A stretch of 64,000 nucleotides of DNA from Diphasiastrum complanatum (GCA_029204225.1 CM055100.1:57488345-57552344), one strand, 5' to 3'; positions 21,052-31,084 are shown, counted from the first letter of the stretch. Translations and numbers: made by a program. The notes: generated by a model from the sequence alone, not told the origin.

Positions 21052-24000
21052 ATGGCTTCCAATGGTGGGATCATGCTAGAGTCTAGTGAAAGGTTGAGTT
21101 CATCAAACTACTCTACTTGGAAAGTGAGGATGGAGTCCTTACTTGAGTTGAATGAACTCATGGACATAGTTGCAGAAATTGAAGAGAGACCTCTCACACT
21201 TCAAGAGCAACAAAGGTTTGATAAGAAGGCCAAAAGGGCTCTTCATATCATTAAAATGAATGTTACAAATGAAATTCTCAAGGAAGTTGGAAAGTGTCAA
21301 AGTGCAAGTGAGGCATGGAATGCCTTAAAGAAGCTCTTTGAATCAAAGTCCACATCTAGGGTATTGACCCTAAGGAGACAAATATTTTCTAGTAGGCAAA
21401 GAGAGGGTGAAAGTGCTCATGCATTTATCTTGAGAGTTAAGTCCCTAAGTGATGATTTAGCATGCATTGATGAGAACATAAAAGATGGTGAAATAGTCCA
21501 AGTTATGTTGAATGGTTTGCTAAATGAACATGCTAACCTTGTGCAAAGTTTTGCCATTCAAAGAGTCTTGCCAAGTGTGGTTGACTTGCAAGAAATCTTA
21601 TTGGCTGAAGAACATAGGTTGCAATCAAAGCTTGATGGTGCATCCTTGCAAGGTGGAGGTGAAGAGGTTTTCTTCACAAAAGGCAAATTCAAGGGCAAAG
21701 GTAAAGGCAAAGGGAAATGGTCCAAAGGTGGTAACTTTGATCATGATGATCACTCTTCCTCTTCCTCTTCTACTAAGAACAATAAGTCAAAGTTCAAGTG
21801 CTTTTATTGTGGGATAAAAGGTCATTTTGCAAATGAATGTTATAAGAAGAAAAGAGAGCAAGGAGAGAGGCAAGGAAATCTTACAATAGATGAGGAAGAA
21901 CATAACACATGTGAATCACTTGTTATGACTTCAAGTTTGTTAGCCAACATAGATGATAATGATCCTTGGTGGATTGATAGTGGAGCCTCATCTCACATGA
22001 CAAGACATAAGGAATACTTTACATCCTTATTGTCTTATGAGGGAGAAGGTAACATCATCTACACTGCAAATGATGGTCAATGTGACATCAAAGGCATAGG
22101 CACTATTCCTATTTCCCTTTCAACAAATAGGAAAGCAAATCTTGAAAATGTTTTGTACATTCCTTCAATCACTAAGAATTTGCTTAGTGTAAGTCAAATG
22201 ATTGACAAAGGACTTGATGTGGAGTTCATTGGAGATGCATGTTTGATAAGTAAATGTGGATCCTTGATTGCTCAAGGTAGGAGGCATGGTAAACTTTTCA
22301 AGCTTGATGCATGTGTGATCTCTAATCATGAAGGATGTATGGCTAGGGAGCAATTGACAAACCAAGAAGTTTGGCACAAGAGGTTGGGCCATCCCAACTT
22401 CAAATCTTTGGAGGTAATGGCAAAGAAAGAGCTTGTTCTTGGTCTCCCTAAAAGTCTTGTTGCAAACAATAGTGTTTGTGAACATTGTGCCTTGTCCAAA
22501 TCTCATAGACTTGCTTATTCTAGATCTACTTCTAGATCTAAAGAAGCTTTTCAACTTGTGCATTCTGATATTCATTCTTCTAGTACAACTAGCAATGGTG
22601 GGGCAAAGATGTATGCAACTTTCATTGATGACTTTAGTAGGTATACTTGGATCTATCTTCTTAAAAGTAAGGATGAAGTGTTTGCTGCATTTGTCAAGTT
22701 CAAGAATGAAATGGAAAACCAATTCAATACAAAGATCAAATGCTTAAGATCTGATAATGGAGGGGAATACACCTCAAATAGGTTCAAAGACTTTTGTATA
22801 GCACATGGGATTAAGAGGGAGATGTCTAGTCCTAGGACTCCACAACAGAATGGAGTGGCCGAGAGGAAGAATAGAACCCTTTGTGAATGTGCCAAGGCAA
22901 TGAGACTACATGCTAATCTTGCTAAGTCTTTTTGGGGGGAAGCTTTAGCATGTGCTAACTATCTATGTAATAGATGGACAAGTGTTTCCTTGGATGGTAA
23001 AACTCCTCATGAGGTTCTTTATGGTAGAAGGCCGAGTGTCAAGGATTGTAGGATCTTTGGATGTACATGTTTTGTCAATATCACACTTGATGATAGAACT
23101 AAAGAAGATCCTTCATCAAAGAAGGGTGTCTTTGTTGGCTATAGTGAAGTAAGCAAGGCTTACAAAGTGTACATTCCTTCTACAAAGAAAGTTGTCATAA
23201 GTAGGGATGTCATCTTTCATGAAGAGAATGTTTCTAATGTTGTTGATGTTGATGTTGATGTGCCTACTAATCATCATGATGTGCAAGATGTCTTGGATGA
23301 AGATGGAGATGCCACTCCAAAGCAAACTTCAAGGAAGACTCAAAGGCAAAGGGCTAAGCCATCAAGGCTAACCTATGATGAAAAAGGAAAGCAAGTGGTG
23401 GACAACTCTAACTTTGCTTTTCTTACCTCTTTTGATGAACCAACTTGTGTAGGTGAAGCAATTCAAAAGAAGGAATGGATCCAAGCCATGGATCATGAGC
23501 ATCAAGCACTCATCAAAAGCAACACATGGAGGTTGGTAAAGCTTCCAAAGGACAAGAAGGCAATTGGTTGTAAGTGGATCTTCAAGATCAAGACAAATCA
23601 AGATGGATCAATCAACAAGTACAAGGCAAGGTTGGTGGCAAAGGGGTATGCTCAAGAATATGGTATTGACTATGATGAGACCTTTGCACCCGTGGCAAAG
23701 ATGGTAACTATTCGAATCCTAATCTCTCTTGCAACTCTTTATGATTGGGATATGTGGCAAATGGATGTTACTAATGCCTTCTTGAATGGTGATCTTGAAG
23801 AAGATATTTACATGGAGCAACCCGAGGGCTATGTTTCACATGATGAGCCTAATCATGTGTGCTATCTCCAAAAGAGTTTGTATGGGCTAAAGCAAGCACC
23901 AAGGAGTTGGTATGCTAAGCTCAATTCCTTCTTACTTTCTCAAAACTTTGTTATGAATTCAGATTTTGCAGGTGATCAAATGGATAGGAAGTCAACAAGT

Positions 24001-24450
24001 GCCTTTGCAATCTATCTTGGAGATGGAGTGGTCTCATGGCTATCAAAGAAGCAACCAACTATCTCTCTATCTTCCACCGAAGCCGAGTACAAGGCATTAA
24101 CAACATGCACCAAGGAGATTCTTTGGATCAAGAGGATGTTATTGGATCTTCACTTGCTGGAACCAGAGAAGACTCCAATCATACTTTGTGATAACCTTTC
24201 AGCCCAAAGCTTGGCAAGCAATCCTGTTTTTCATGCAAGGAGCAAGCACATTGAGATTACTCACCATTTTGTGAGAGATCAAGTCATTGCCAAAGAGGTG
24301 GAGCTTCAACATGTCTCTTCAAAGGAGTGTGTGGCTGATATCTTCACCAAACCATTGGGAAAGGACCTATATTTAATGCATAGATCTAATCTTGGAATGT
24401 GCTCAAAGACTATGTTGAAACTAGCATCCAATGTTGAAGAGGGAGTGTGA
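21052..24450 (+). CDS. Gag-Pol of copia element C with in-frame loss of the RT active site (1132 aa)
   Basis: An open frame from ATG 21052. Gag zinc knuckle C250, C253, H258, C263; protease D309-S-G; pre-integrase HHCC H442, H447, C476, C479; integrase D506, D568, E604 (DD35E); RT with D905. After LLSQNFVM (residue 968) the protein jumps directly to SDFAGD of RNase H. Compared with B, about 186 residues are missing, covering the YVDD active site, the RT thumb/connection and the start of RNase H, including one catalytic Asp region. The remaining RNase H (SLSSTEAEY, LCDNLSA) is present. Because the frame is preserved, gag, protease and integrase could still be made, but reverse transcription would need another element. 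The stop lies inside the 3' LTR, as in B. Confidence 0.93.
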   Translation: MASNGGIMLESSERLSSSNYSTWKVRMESLLELNELMDIVAEIEERPLTLQEQQRFDKKAKRALHIIKMNVTNEILKEVGKCQSASEAWNALKKLFESKSTSRVLTLRRQIFSSRQREGESAHAFILRVKSLSDDLACIDENIKDGEIVQVMLNGLLNEHANLVQSFAIQRVLPSVVDLQEILLAEEHRLQSKLDGASLQGGGEEVFFTKGKFKGKGKGKGKWSKGGNFDHDDHSSSSSSTKNNKSKFKCFYCGIKGHFANECYKKKREQGERQGNLTIDEEEHNTCESLVMTSSLLANIDDNDPWWIDSGASSHMTRHKEYFTSLLSYEGEGNIIYTANDGQCDIKGIGTIPISLSTNRKANLENVLYIPSITKNLLSVSQMIDKGLDVEFIGDACLISKCGSLIAQGRRHGKLFKLDACVISNHEGCMAREQLTNQEVWHKRLGHPNFKSLEVMAKKELVLGLPKSLVANNSVCEHCALSKSHRLAYSRSTSRSKEAFQLVHSDIHSSSTTSNGGAKMYATFIDDFSRYTWIYLLKSKDEVFAAFVKFKNEMENQFNTKIKCLRSDNGGEYTSNRFKDFCIAHGIKREMSSPRTPQQNGVAERKNRTLCECAKAMRLHANLAKSFWGEALACANYLCNRWTSVSLDGKTPHEVLYGRRPSVKDCRIFGCTCFVNITLDDRTKEDPSSKKGVFVGYSEVSKAYKVYIPSTKKVVISRDVIFHEENVSNVVDVDVDVPTNHHDVQDVLDEDGDATPKQTSRKTQRQRAKPSRLTYDEKGKQVVDNSNFAFLTSFDEPTCVGEAIQKKEWIQAMDHEHQALIKSNTWRLVKLPKDKKAIGCKWIFKIKTNQDGSINKYKARLVAKGYAQEYGIDYDETFAPVAKMVTIRILISLATLYDWDMWQMDVTNAFLNGDLEEDIYMEQPEGYVSHDEPNHVCYLQKSLYGLKQAPRSWYAKLNSFLLSQNFVMNSDFAGDQMDRKSTSAFAIYLGDGVVSWLSKKQPTISLSSTEAEYKALTTCTKEILWIKRMLLDLHLLEPEKTPIILCDNLSAQSLASNPVFHARSKHIEITHHFVRDQVIAKEVELQHVSSKECVADIFTKPLGKDLYLMHRSNLGMCSKTMLKLASNVEEGV
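24430..24445 (+). other. Polypurine tract of element C
   Basis: TGTTGAAGAGGGAG immediately upstream of the 3' LTR; also coding, as in B. Confidence 0.85.
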
Positions 24451-25099
24451 AAATTGTCAACATTTCCTAGCTAGTTTGAGGCCTAAATTGGCTAAAATTG
24501 TAAATAGTTTTGGTTCTGGAGTTTTGCACGTGTGAACCAGGCCACAATGTTTTATTTACTGTATTTTTTCAGTATGATGAAGTGTCAAACTTCATACCCT
24601 TCAAAATGAGACCATTTTGATGTATTTTGGTCATATAAGCCATTTTTAGCTATTTTTCCTATATAGGGAATATCTAGGGTCAAGTACCTTCTAGAGAGAG
24701 GAGAGAAAGTCATCTTCCTCATCCATAAATAGTAGGGAAGTCGTGGAGAACAGGTTGGAGAAACCTTTTGTATGCTTCATTGAGATCAATAGATCATTGT
24801 CATTGTTTCTTCCTCCATTGAGAGCATTGTTGTGTGTATTGTCTTCAAGCTATTGTGTATGATCTTAGGTGCTTTCCAAAAGTGATAGGCTGATGTATTA
24901 TGGACTGTATAATGCTATTTTGGGCCGCACTTGATGTTTATGGAAGTTTCCATTTGTGATAAATGCTTTTTGATCAAGTTCTTTGCATTCTAGGTAGCAT
25001 AGAATGTGTTGCCAATTCCTAGCTTATGTAGTTTGGAGTGCAAGCATTCAAGCCAATGATCTTGGAGTTTAGATCCACTTAGGATCTGTATTTTTCACA
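24446..25099 (+). repeat. 3' LTR of element C
   Basis: 654 bp. Differences from the 5' LTR include changes that spoil the TTCACACGTGTGAA palindrome (now TTGCACGTGTGAA near 24524), a one-base T deletion, and two purine transitions near 24705-24750. Confidence 0.96.
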
Positions 25100-26752
25100 A
25101 TCAGCTGATAAGATCTAGCATTCAAGATCAATTTCTGCTGTTCCGCCTTTGGTAGTGATTTGTCTGGTTGGCCCCGCATTAGATATTCAACAATGTCGGC
25201 AGCCCATTCTGGTACTGTATCCACGTAAAATAAGGCAGCATCTGCCAGCTCATCATCGGGTTGGGTTGCAATCTCCTTTTCCTTGATTCGTGACACATGA
25301 TCTGCCATGTAGTGTTGTTTTCCCTTGGGAACTATCAAATTCCAACAACAAAAGGAGCCATCTGGTGATTCTCCCGGTGTTGCAAGTTTTATTAACAAGA
25401 TATAGCAAGGGTTGATGGTCCGTATAAAAAGCAAAATGTGTGGCCATCAAGTAGTGTTGAAACTTCTTAACCGCATACATCATTGCCAGTGCTTCCCGCT
25501 TTGTGGTTGAATAATTCATTTCGGTATCACTGAGTTGTCGGCTTGCAAATCGGATTGGAAAATCCTTTTTGTGTTCACCTGGCTGGGTTAAGACTACTCC
25601 AGTTGCATACTTTGACGCATCCGTATGCACGTGAAACTCAATGGACCAATTGGGTGGTCGTAAGATTGGTGCTGAGACCAATGCATCCTTAATCTTCTGG
25701 AAAGCCTTTAGAGCTTTCTCATTCCAATGTGGATCCATTGTGAGCTTGTAAATTGGTCTGACTAACTCCGCAAAGTCAAGAATGAAGATCCTATAAAAGT
25801 TAGCATGACCCATGAAAATGTAGACCTCGCGAATCGTCCCTGGTGGTGGTAGATCAATAATAATACTGATCTTTGATAGATCTGTGGTGATCCCGTGTCT
25901 TGACACTATATGGCCGAGTATCAAGCCATGTGTCACCCAGAATTGACATTTTTCTAGATTTAGGGAGATCTTGTATTCGCGGCATTTTTGTAGCACCTTT
26001 TCCAAATTGGATAAGTGTTTTGAATCTGGTCCATGCACGCACAGATCGTCCAAAAAAATTTCCAAATTCTTTTGCAAATAATCTTTGAATGCTGCTTGCA
26101 TGACTCGTTGGAAAGTGCTTGGGACATTGCAAAGTCCGAATGGCATCACTTTATAGGCATAAGTTCCCCATTCCGTGGCGAATGTTGTCTTGTGCTGGTC
26201 CTGGGGGTTATTTTCACCTGGTTGTAGCTGCTGAAGTCATCCAGAAAACTGTAGGCTTCGTCGCCAGCTACTCTATCGAGGACACTTTCTGTAAATGCTA
26301 AAGGAAAATGGTCCTTTTTGGTGACTGCATTAAGCGTCTTCAAATTCACACAGATATGCATTTTGTCATTCTTCTTGGGTACTATAACTATCGGCGATAC
26401 CCATTCCGTGTGCTCGATTTCGTAAATGAAATCTGCATCCATAAGCTTCTGCAACTCTTGCTTGATCACTTTTGTATAATTCGGGTTGCAGCGGTAGTAA
26501 CGGCTTACCTTGGGGACTGCTCCGTCCACCAAAGGTATGGTGTGTTGGACTACTATTGGCAGAATGCCCTTTAGATCACTATAGCTCCAGGATAAACAGT
26601 CTTTATATTCCACCAACAAGGATCGTAGTCTCTTGAACTATATGGGTGTTAACTGCTCTCCCACATGCACTATCCTTTCTTCTTCTCCTGGTTCCGCAAG
26701 ATTCATCGGCTGTGTTCGCGCAGGTCCCTTGAAGACTTCTTCCGCTGTGCCT
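25100..26752 (-). pseudogene. Ty3/gypsy pol fragment (RT-RNase H) trapped in element C
   Basis: The minus strand encodes, from about 26700 leftward, the RT N-terminus (SRYYRCNPNYTKVIKQEL, YSFLDDFSSYNQVKI), then MPFGLCNVPSTFQRVM (26149), IFLDDLCVHG at the active site, and RNase H (HTDASKYATGVVL, DHQPLLYL). It stops in the RT-integrase spacer (LNARSYQLI) exactly at the LTR edge of C. One stop (about 26641), one frameshift at about 26147 and another near 25360 interrupt the frame. No gypsy LTR, protease or integrase is present. The order RT-RNase H without a preceding integrase marks Ty3/gypsy. Confidence 0.9.
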
Positions 26753-26949
26753 GACTGTATAATGCTATTTTGGGCCGCACTTGATGTTTATGGAAGTTTC
26801 CATTTGTGATAAATGCTTTTTGATCAAGTTCTTTGCATTCTAGGTAGCATAGAATGTGTTGCCAATTCCTAGCTTATGTAGTTTGGAGTGCAAGCATTCA
26901 AGCCAATGATCTTGGAGTTTAGATCCACTTAGGATCTGTATTTTTCACA
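26753..26949 (+). repeat. Second copy of the last 197 bp of the element C LTR
   Basis: Matches 24903-25099 with no difference I could find and ends in the same TTTTTCACA, immediately followed by the TSD copy TCAAT. It is the true right boundary of the C insertion in D. Confidence 0.92.
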
Positions 26950-27792
26950 TCAATCCACCAAGGATCTAGATCTCCATCATTAGCAAGCATACATGAAGAC
27001 ATCACAAAAGCATCATCATTTGCATCTTGCACATCCAAACCATCCTCATCAAGAGTAAGATTACCTTGCTTGTCTCCTTGGTCTCTCTTCTTCTTGTAGC
27101 ACTCACTTGCAAAGTGTCCTTTGATGCCACAATAGAAGCATTTGAGCTTTGATCTATCCTTCTTTTTGCCACTTGAAGAAGCATCCACTTGATCTTGCCC
27201 TTTAGACCACTTGCTTTTGGTTTTGCCCTTGAATTTGCCCTTTGTGAACATAGCATCCTCTTGAAGTGTCGATGTAGATCCACCTCTTTCTTGAAGCCTA
27301 TATTCCTCATTGATCAAGATCTCTTGAAGATCCATCAAACTTGGCAAAGTCTTTTGAATAGCAATACTTTGAACAATGTTAGAATGAGCATCCAACAAGC
27401 CATTAAGAATCACTTGAATAAGCTCTCCTTCCTTAATGCTTTCATCTATGCAAGCTAACTCATCATTCAATGCTTTCATTCTCAAAACAAAAGTACTTGG
27501 ACTTTCTTCATTCTTTTGCAAACAATTAAAGATTTGTCTTCTTAGAGTCAACACTCTAGTAAAGCTTCTTTAATAAATTCCAAGCTTCCAAAGATGATGT
27601 GCACTTACCAACTTCCTTGAGAAGTTCATTGATAACATTCATCTTTATCATGTGTAGAGCCTTCTTGGCCCTCTTGTCATACCTCAATTGATCTTGTTGT
27701 GTTGCTGGTCTCTCCTCCAAACCTACACATTGGCTTCCAACATGACTCCAATTGAGGTTGCCATGTAGCAATGACCTGATCTTCTCTTTCAA
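26950..27792 (-). pseudogene. gag and protease start of element D (pseudogene)
   Basis: Continuation of D to the right of the C insertion. The minus strand encodes gag with a zinc knuckle (KCFYCGIKGHFASEC, about 27120) up to the DPWWID start of the protease. Upstream, a deletion of about 17 bp near 27556 removes the ESKSTS region and shifts the frame. A further deletion plus stop removes most of the N-terminal WKVRMES segment (about 27730-27760). Together with the pol breaks this makes D non-coding. Confidence 0.88.
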
Positions 27793-28318
27793 CCTGTTTC
27801 AATGCACAAAGAAATCACCAAGATTTGAAACTATCTCACAAATTCTCTTCTAGCACTTATCCAAGCAAATCAACACATAGAATCATGGAATCTTGATCAA
27901 CCTATGATCTATCCTCAATCTAATGACTTTTGCCACTTCCTAAGATTGAAACACACTCAAATGAAGTCCAGCAACCTCACTATCTAGAGATCCAATCAAA
28001 ATTAGGGTTTTGACAAAATCACAAAAAATTGACTATTCCAAATCTACATGCAAATGCTGAAAATTTGATATGCAATCTATAAGCCACCACTTAGGCTGAA
28101 CCAATGATCCAAAAATCGGCCAAATCCAGCATGTGAATTCAAAAAACGGAATTGAAAAAGTATATTGACCTATTTAGTGTTTGGATCTACAAAAGATCCA
28201 ATCTACAAAAGCAAAAAATCCGATTTTGGTGTAGAATCCTCTCTAGCATGCTCTAGACTTGATATCTTCACCAAATCATTGATAGATCTGATTTCCTCCT
28301 TCATAACCTGAAACACAA
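27793..28318 (-). other. Leader region of element D
   Basis: Non-coding sequence between gag and the primer site of D, about 525 bp. No other feature seen. Confidence 0.6.
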
Positions 28319-28330
28319 GCTCTGATACCA
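28319..28330 (-). other. Primer-binding site of element D
   Basis: Minus strand TGGTATCAGAGC, directly abutting the 5' LTR. Confidence 0.92.
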
Positions 28331-28980
28331 TGTGAAAGATTTCAAATCCTTAAGATCCAAACTACTTGAATGATCTTTGGTTAGAAAGAGAAATACACTA
28401 CCAATTTCACCAATGTAGAAAAATCAGCATCTACACACAATTTGAGATGCAAACACTAATAGAACTTGATCAAACTTGAATGAAATGATTATGTACTATT
28501 GCTGTCCGTAAAAAACCAGCAAGCTACTTTATTTCACACGTGTGGATCCAAAAATAACAAATATAGATTATTCTACACATAGAATTGCAAGCAATCACCA
28601 AGATAGTGCACCAATGGATAGTAGAACCCAAGAGAACCATGTATAAGCATGAAATGAGATAGAGAAGAGAGAATATGACTCTCTCCACGAGTTACATCCT
28701 TTTATAGTAGGTCCAAACCCTATTTGGCCACTTGGCTTTCCCACCAAAATGCTAACCCTACCAATTTTGGGTCTAGATTCAATGTACCCAACTTATTCAA
28801 ATTGAATCTACTCAAACTCGCATTCTATCTTTCCCAAACTTTCAAAAAGTGTTTATTCAAATGAAATTTAGAATAATGAACTTTGAAAAGTCAACCTTTA
28901 AGTCTAAAACAAGTTTTGGCCTCAATATGCCAAATATGGAAATATTGCAAAATGTGATGAAACTAGTTGAATCTTTCACA
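28331..28980 (-). repeat. 5' LTR of element D
   Basis: 650 bp. CACACGTGTG is at 28535-28544. About 18 substitutions relative to the 3' copy. Confidence 0.95.
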
Positions 28981-29190
28981 ATTAATGCCAACACAAGTTT
29001 CAACTCTAGCCCTTAATATACATCCATTGATCAATGACAAACTTAACTGTTTAACAATCCCTCTCACATGCTAAACCTCTTTATGATAGAATATATGAAC
29101 TAGGATAGGCATGGAATGGTAAAAGAGCCATGCGTACATCTTGGGAGCACATTGTACCATGGGACCTCAATGCCTACTATAGGATCACAA

Positions 29191-29482
29191 GGCCAATTCA
29201 AATTAAAAACGTGCACATCTTGATTTTAAGAGGGGCCTATTGTACCATGGCCTATTGTGGGCCATGGTTTTCAGATATGTGCACTTCTTTCATAGAGGCA
29301 TCATGGTGCAATGCCAACTTATGACAAGGCTATCTCTACAATGCAAATTCAAATTTTACACGTGCACATCTTACTTTCAAGAGGGGCATATTGTACCATG
29401 GCATGTGGACCATGGTACAATATGCTCATTTCCTTCATTGAGGTATCGCGGTGTTGTGCCAACTTATGATAAGGTGCACATA
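29191..29482. repeat. Diverged tandem repeat of about 145 bp (two copies)
   Basis: Copy 1 (about 29191-29329) and copy 2 (about 29343-29482) share blocks such as CAAATTCAAATT, CGTGCACATCTT, AAGAGGGGC, ATTGTACCATGG and GTGCCAACTTATGA in the same order. Copy 2 contains a perfect hairpin (listed separately). No protein motif is present. Confidence 0.7.
29387..29424. repeat. Perfect 15-bp inverted repeat with 8-nt loop
   Basis: CATATTGTACCATGG (29387-29401) and its exact reverse complement (29410-29424) flank CATGTGGA. It could extrude as a cruciform or fold in RNA. The corresponding position in copy 1 has a poorer hairpin. Confidence 0.85.
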
Positions 29483-29830
29483 TTGAACAATGGATTATGG
29501 GATGCCAATGCCAAATGTCAATATACATTTAGAAGCTCCCTCTATAAATATGATAATAAGATACAAGGAGGTATAGCTAATCTCGTAATATACCCATCTT
29601 TATCTTGTCATTTCCAATTCCCTCCTCCCTTTGGTAGAGTCGATTGACCTCTAGCATATTATCATGTATTAGATAACGGGCCAGCATGGCCCATTATGCA
29701 AAATTGTAGGGCCCAGGGTGAGCCCGGGAGGGCGAGCCCGTGGCCCTTCAATTTCGCATAACGGGACATGCTGGCCCGTTAACTGACGTTATGGTCAGCT
29801 GTTGCCTTTCAAAATGAAGGGTCAATTTTT

Positions 29831-30208
29831 ATGCTCACCTGCTCCATGGAAACAGACAAAGATATGGTGATGCCATGCTTTGGATTAAGCATGTTTGATC
29901 CAAAACAAGGATCATGGGAATGGCTGCCTCAAATTCCCAACTTCTCGCAAGGCCTGCCTCTCTTCAGTCAGTGTCTCGCCCTCGAAGCCAAACTCTTTGT
30001 CGTGGGGTGGGGGGGGGGGGGTGTGGAATCGTTCTGTTCTACCTACGAGGCCATGACTTCCATTTACATCTTTAATTTTTGCACTCGCCAGTGGAAGCGA
30101 GGTAGGGACACGCTGGAAGCGCGCTCCTTCTTTGGATGCGACATGCTGAAAGGCCAGATACTCATTGATGGAATAAAACTGTTACGCTCCGGCTGTACCC
30201 TCCTTTGA
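29831..30208 (+). pseudogene. F-box/kelch-repeat protein fragment
   Basis: The translation carries plant kelch-repeat wording: FGLSMFDPKQGSWEWLPQIP, then CLALEAKLFVVG, and SIYIFNFCTRQWKRG followed by LEARSFFGCDMLKGQILI. These resemble two consecutive kelch blades of cytosolic F-box/kelch proteins, which act as substrate adaptors of SCF ubiquitin ligases. No F-box is visible upstream. A G homopolymer (about 30005-30021) replaces the usual Gly-Gly-Trp segment of the first blade. Homology stops after GQILI, where unrelated sequence leads to a stop. I read it as a truncated gene copy, not a working gene. Confidence 0.65.
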
Positions 30209-30335
30209 TGAGTTCAATGCTGATGCTGCTCCTGAGCAGCTGCATTCTTCTGAAACTCCAGAGAGCCTTGTAGATCCACCTCCATCCATTCCTTACATTC
30301 TCCACAACATCACTTCAGCTTAGCTCCCACAGTAG

Positions 30336-30429
30336 GATGATCAGAATTCAAAAAATCCAAATCCCGGAACGCAGTTGTTTGGAGCAAGATGATCAGAATT
30401 CAGAAAATCCAGATCCCGGAATGTAGTTG
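30336..30429. repeat. Imperfect 42-bp tandem repeat
   Basis: GATGATCAGAATTCA-type unit at 30336-30377 and again at 30388-30429, separated by about 10 bp and differing at a few bases. It lies between the kelch and lectin fragments. Confidence 0.75.
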
Positions 30430-30602
30430 ACAAACAAACTGGGAAGGAACTTATGCCTCTGTCGTGAAACGCCTGCACCTTTCATTTTGAAAGTTCAAGA
30501 AGTTATGCCCTTCAAAGCTGCTTTACTGAAAATAATAAAGCACATTATGGCATATTAAGCATCCTATTTTTTGTTAATAAACGGCAGCAGCTGACCATAA
30601 GG

Positions 30603-30947
30603 TATAATAACACCCTGTTCCAAGGCCAGATGCTCAAAACCGGCTCGTCTCTTAGTTACTTCAACTACTTGTTCATCATGCAAGAGGATGGCAATCTCGT
30701 GCTTTATAAAAAGGGCGGGGTTGCTATGTGGCACTCCAACACCGCTCCTAGGCAGAACTGCTTGCTCAAGGTGCTTGACAATGGCCCTATTGCAGTCTAC
30801 GATGGGCGCGACAACAAGGTTTGGTCCAGCCCAAACAACCAGAATGTGCAAGCCAATTACGTTCGCTTGGATATACAAGGTGACGGTAATCTGGTCCTTT
30901 ACTGCGAAGACGGTGTCCTTTGGGCAACCAACACACAGCATAATTAG
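30603..30947 (+). pseudogene. GNA-type (bulb-type) mannose-binding lectin domain, 5' incomplete
   Basis: An in-frame lectin domain from NNTLFQGQMLKTG (30606) to a TAG at 30945. The first and third beta-prism subdomains keep the QxDxNxVxY mannose site (QEDGNLVLY near 30681; QGDGNLVLY near 30879). The middle one is degenerate (DNGPIAVYD). VWSS and LWATNT ends of strands are typical. The first Met in frame is internal (30630). The frame stays open upstream without an ATG or a signal peptide, which secreted lectins of this family normally have. Either the 5' exon is missing or this is a gene fragment. Domain itself is uninterrupted. Confidence 0.65.
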
Positions 30948-31030
30948 AAGTAAATTGGGCATCCAACAAGGACAACAACTGTGAAGTGATTAGATGCACA
31001 TATCACCAGCAAGCTGAGGCTCAGCTAGTC

Positions 31031-31084
31031 TCTTCAGCAACAACCGTGGCCAGGCCACTTCAGCAAGAACCGTGGCCAGGCCAC
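31031..31084. repeat. Short tandem repeat downstream of the lectin fragment
   Basis: Two head-to-tail copies of a roughly 25-bp unit containing CCGTGGCCAGGCCACT. The inner TGGCCAGGCCA is itself nearly palindromic. Confidence 0.7.

Larger units (their letters stand above)
19225..26949 (+). mobile_element. Ty1/copia retrotransposon C with an extra gypsy segment at its 3' end
   Basis: The canonical part is 19225-25099: 5' LTR, primer site, leader, gag-pol frame, 3' LTR. It is followed by a Ty3/gypsy fragment (25100-26752) and a second copy of the last 197 bp of the LTR (26753-26949). The target duplication TCAAT flanks the whole block, not the canonical element. The LTRs differ by about four substitutions and one indel in 655 bp, so the insertion is young. 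Confidence 0.93.
15577..28980 (-). mobile_element. Ty1/copia retrotransposon D, split by element C
   Basis: A minus-strand element bounded by 650-bp LTRs at 28331-28980 (5') and 15577-16226 (3'), with a perfect ATTAA target duplication (15572-15576 and 28981-28985). The interior is interrupted between 19224 and 26950 by element C and its extra DNA. The LTRs differ at roughly 18 positions plus a few indels, close to 3 percent, so D is older than B and C. Gag and pol carry frameshifts and deletions; D is dead. Confidence 0.95.

Noticed and set aside
22165-22722. Antisense frame of 185 codons inside element C
   Set aside because: Shadow of the gag-pol frame; same pattern appears opposite the other copia pol genes.
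25100-25104. ATCAG as right-hand TSD of element C
   Set aside because: It does not match TCAAT on the left, whereas TCAAT recurs at 26950 and restores the D sequence there.
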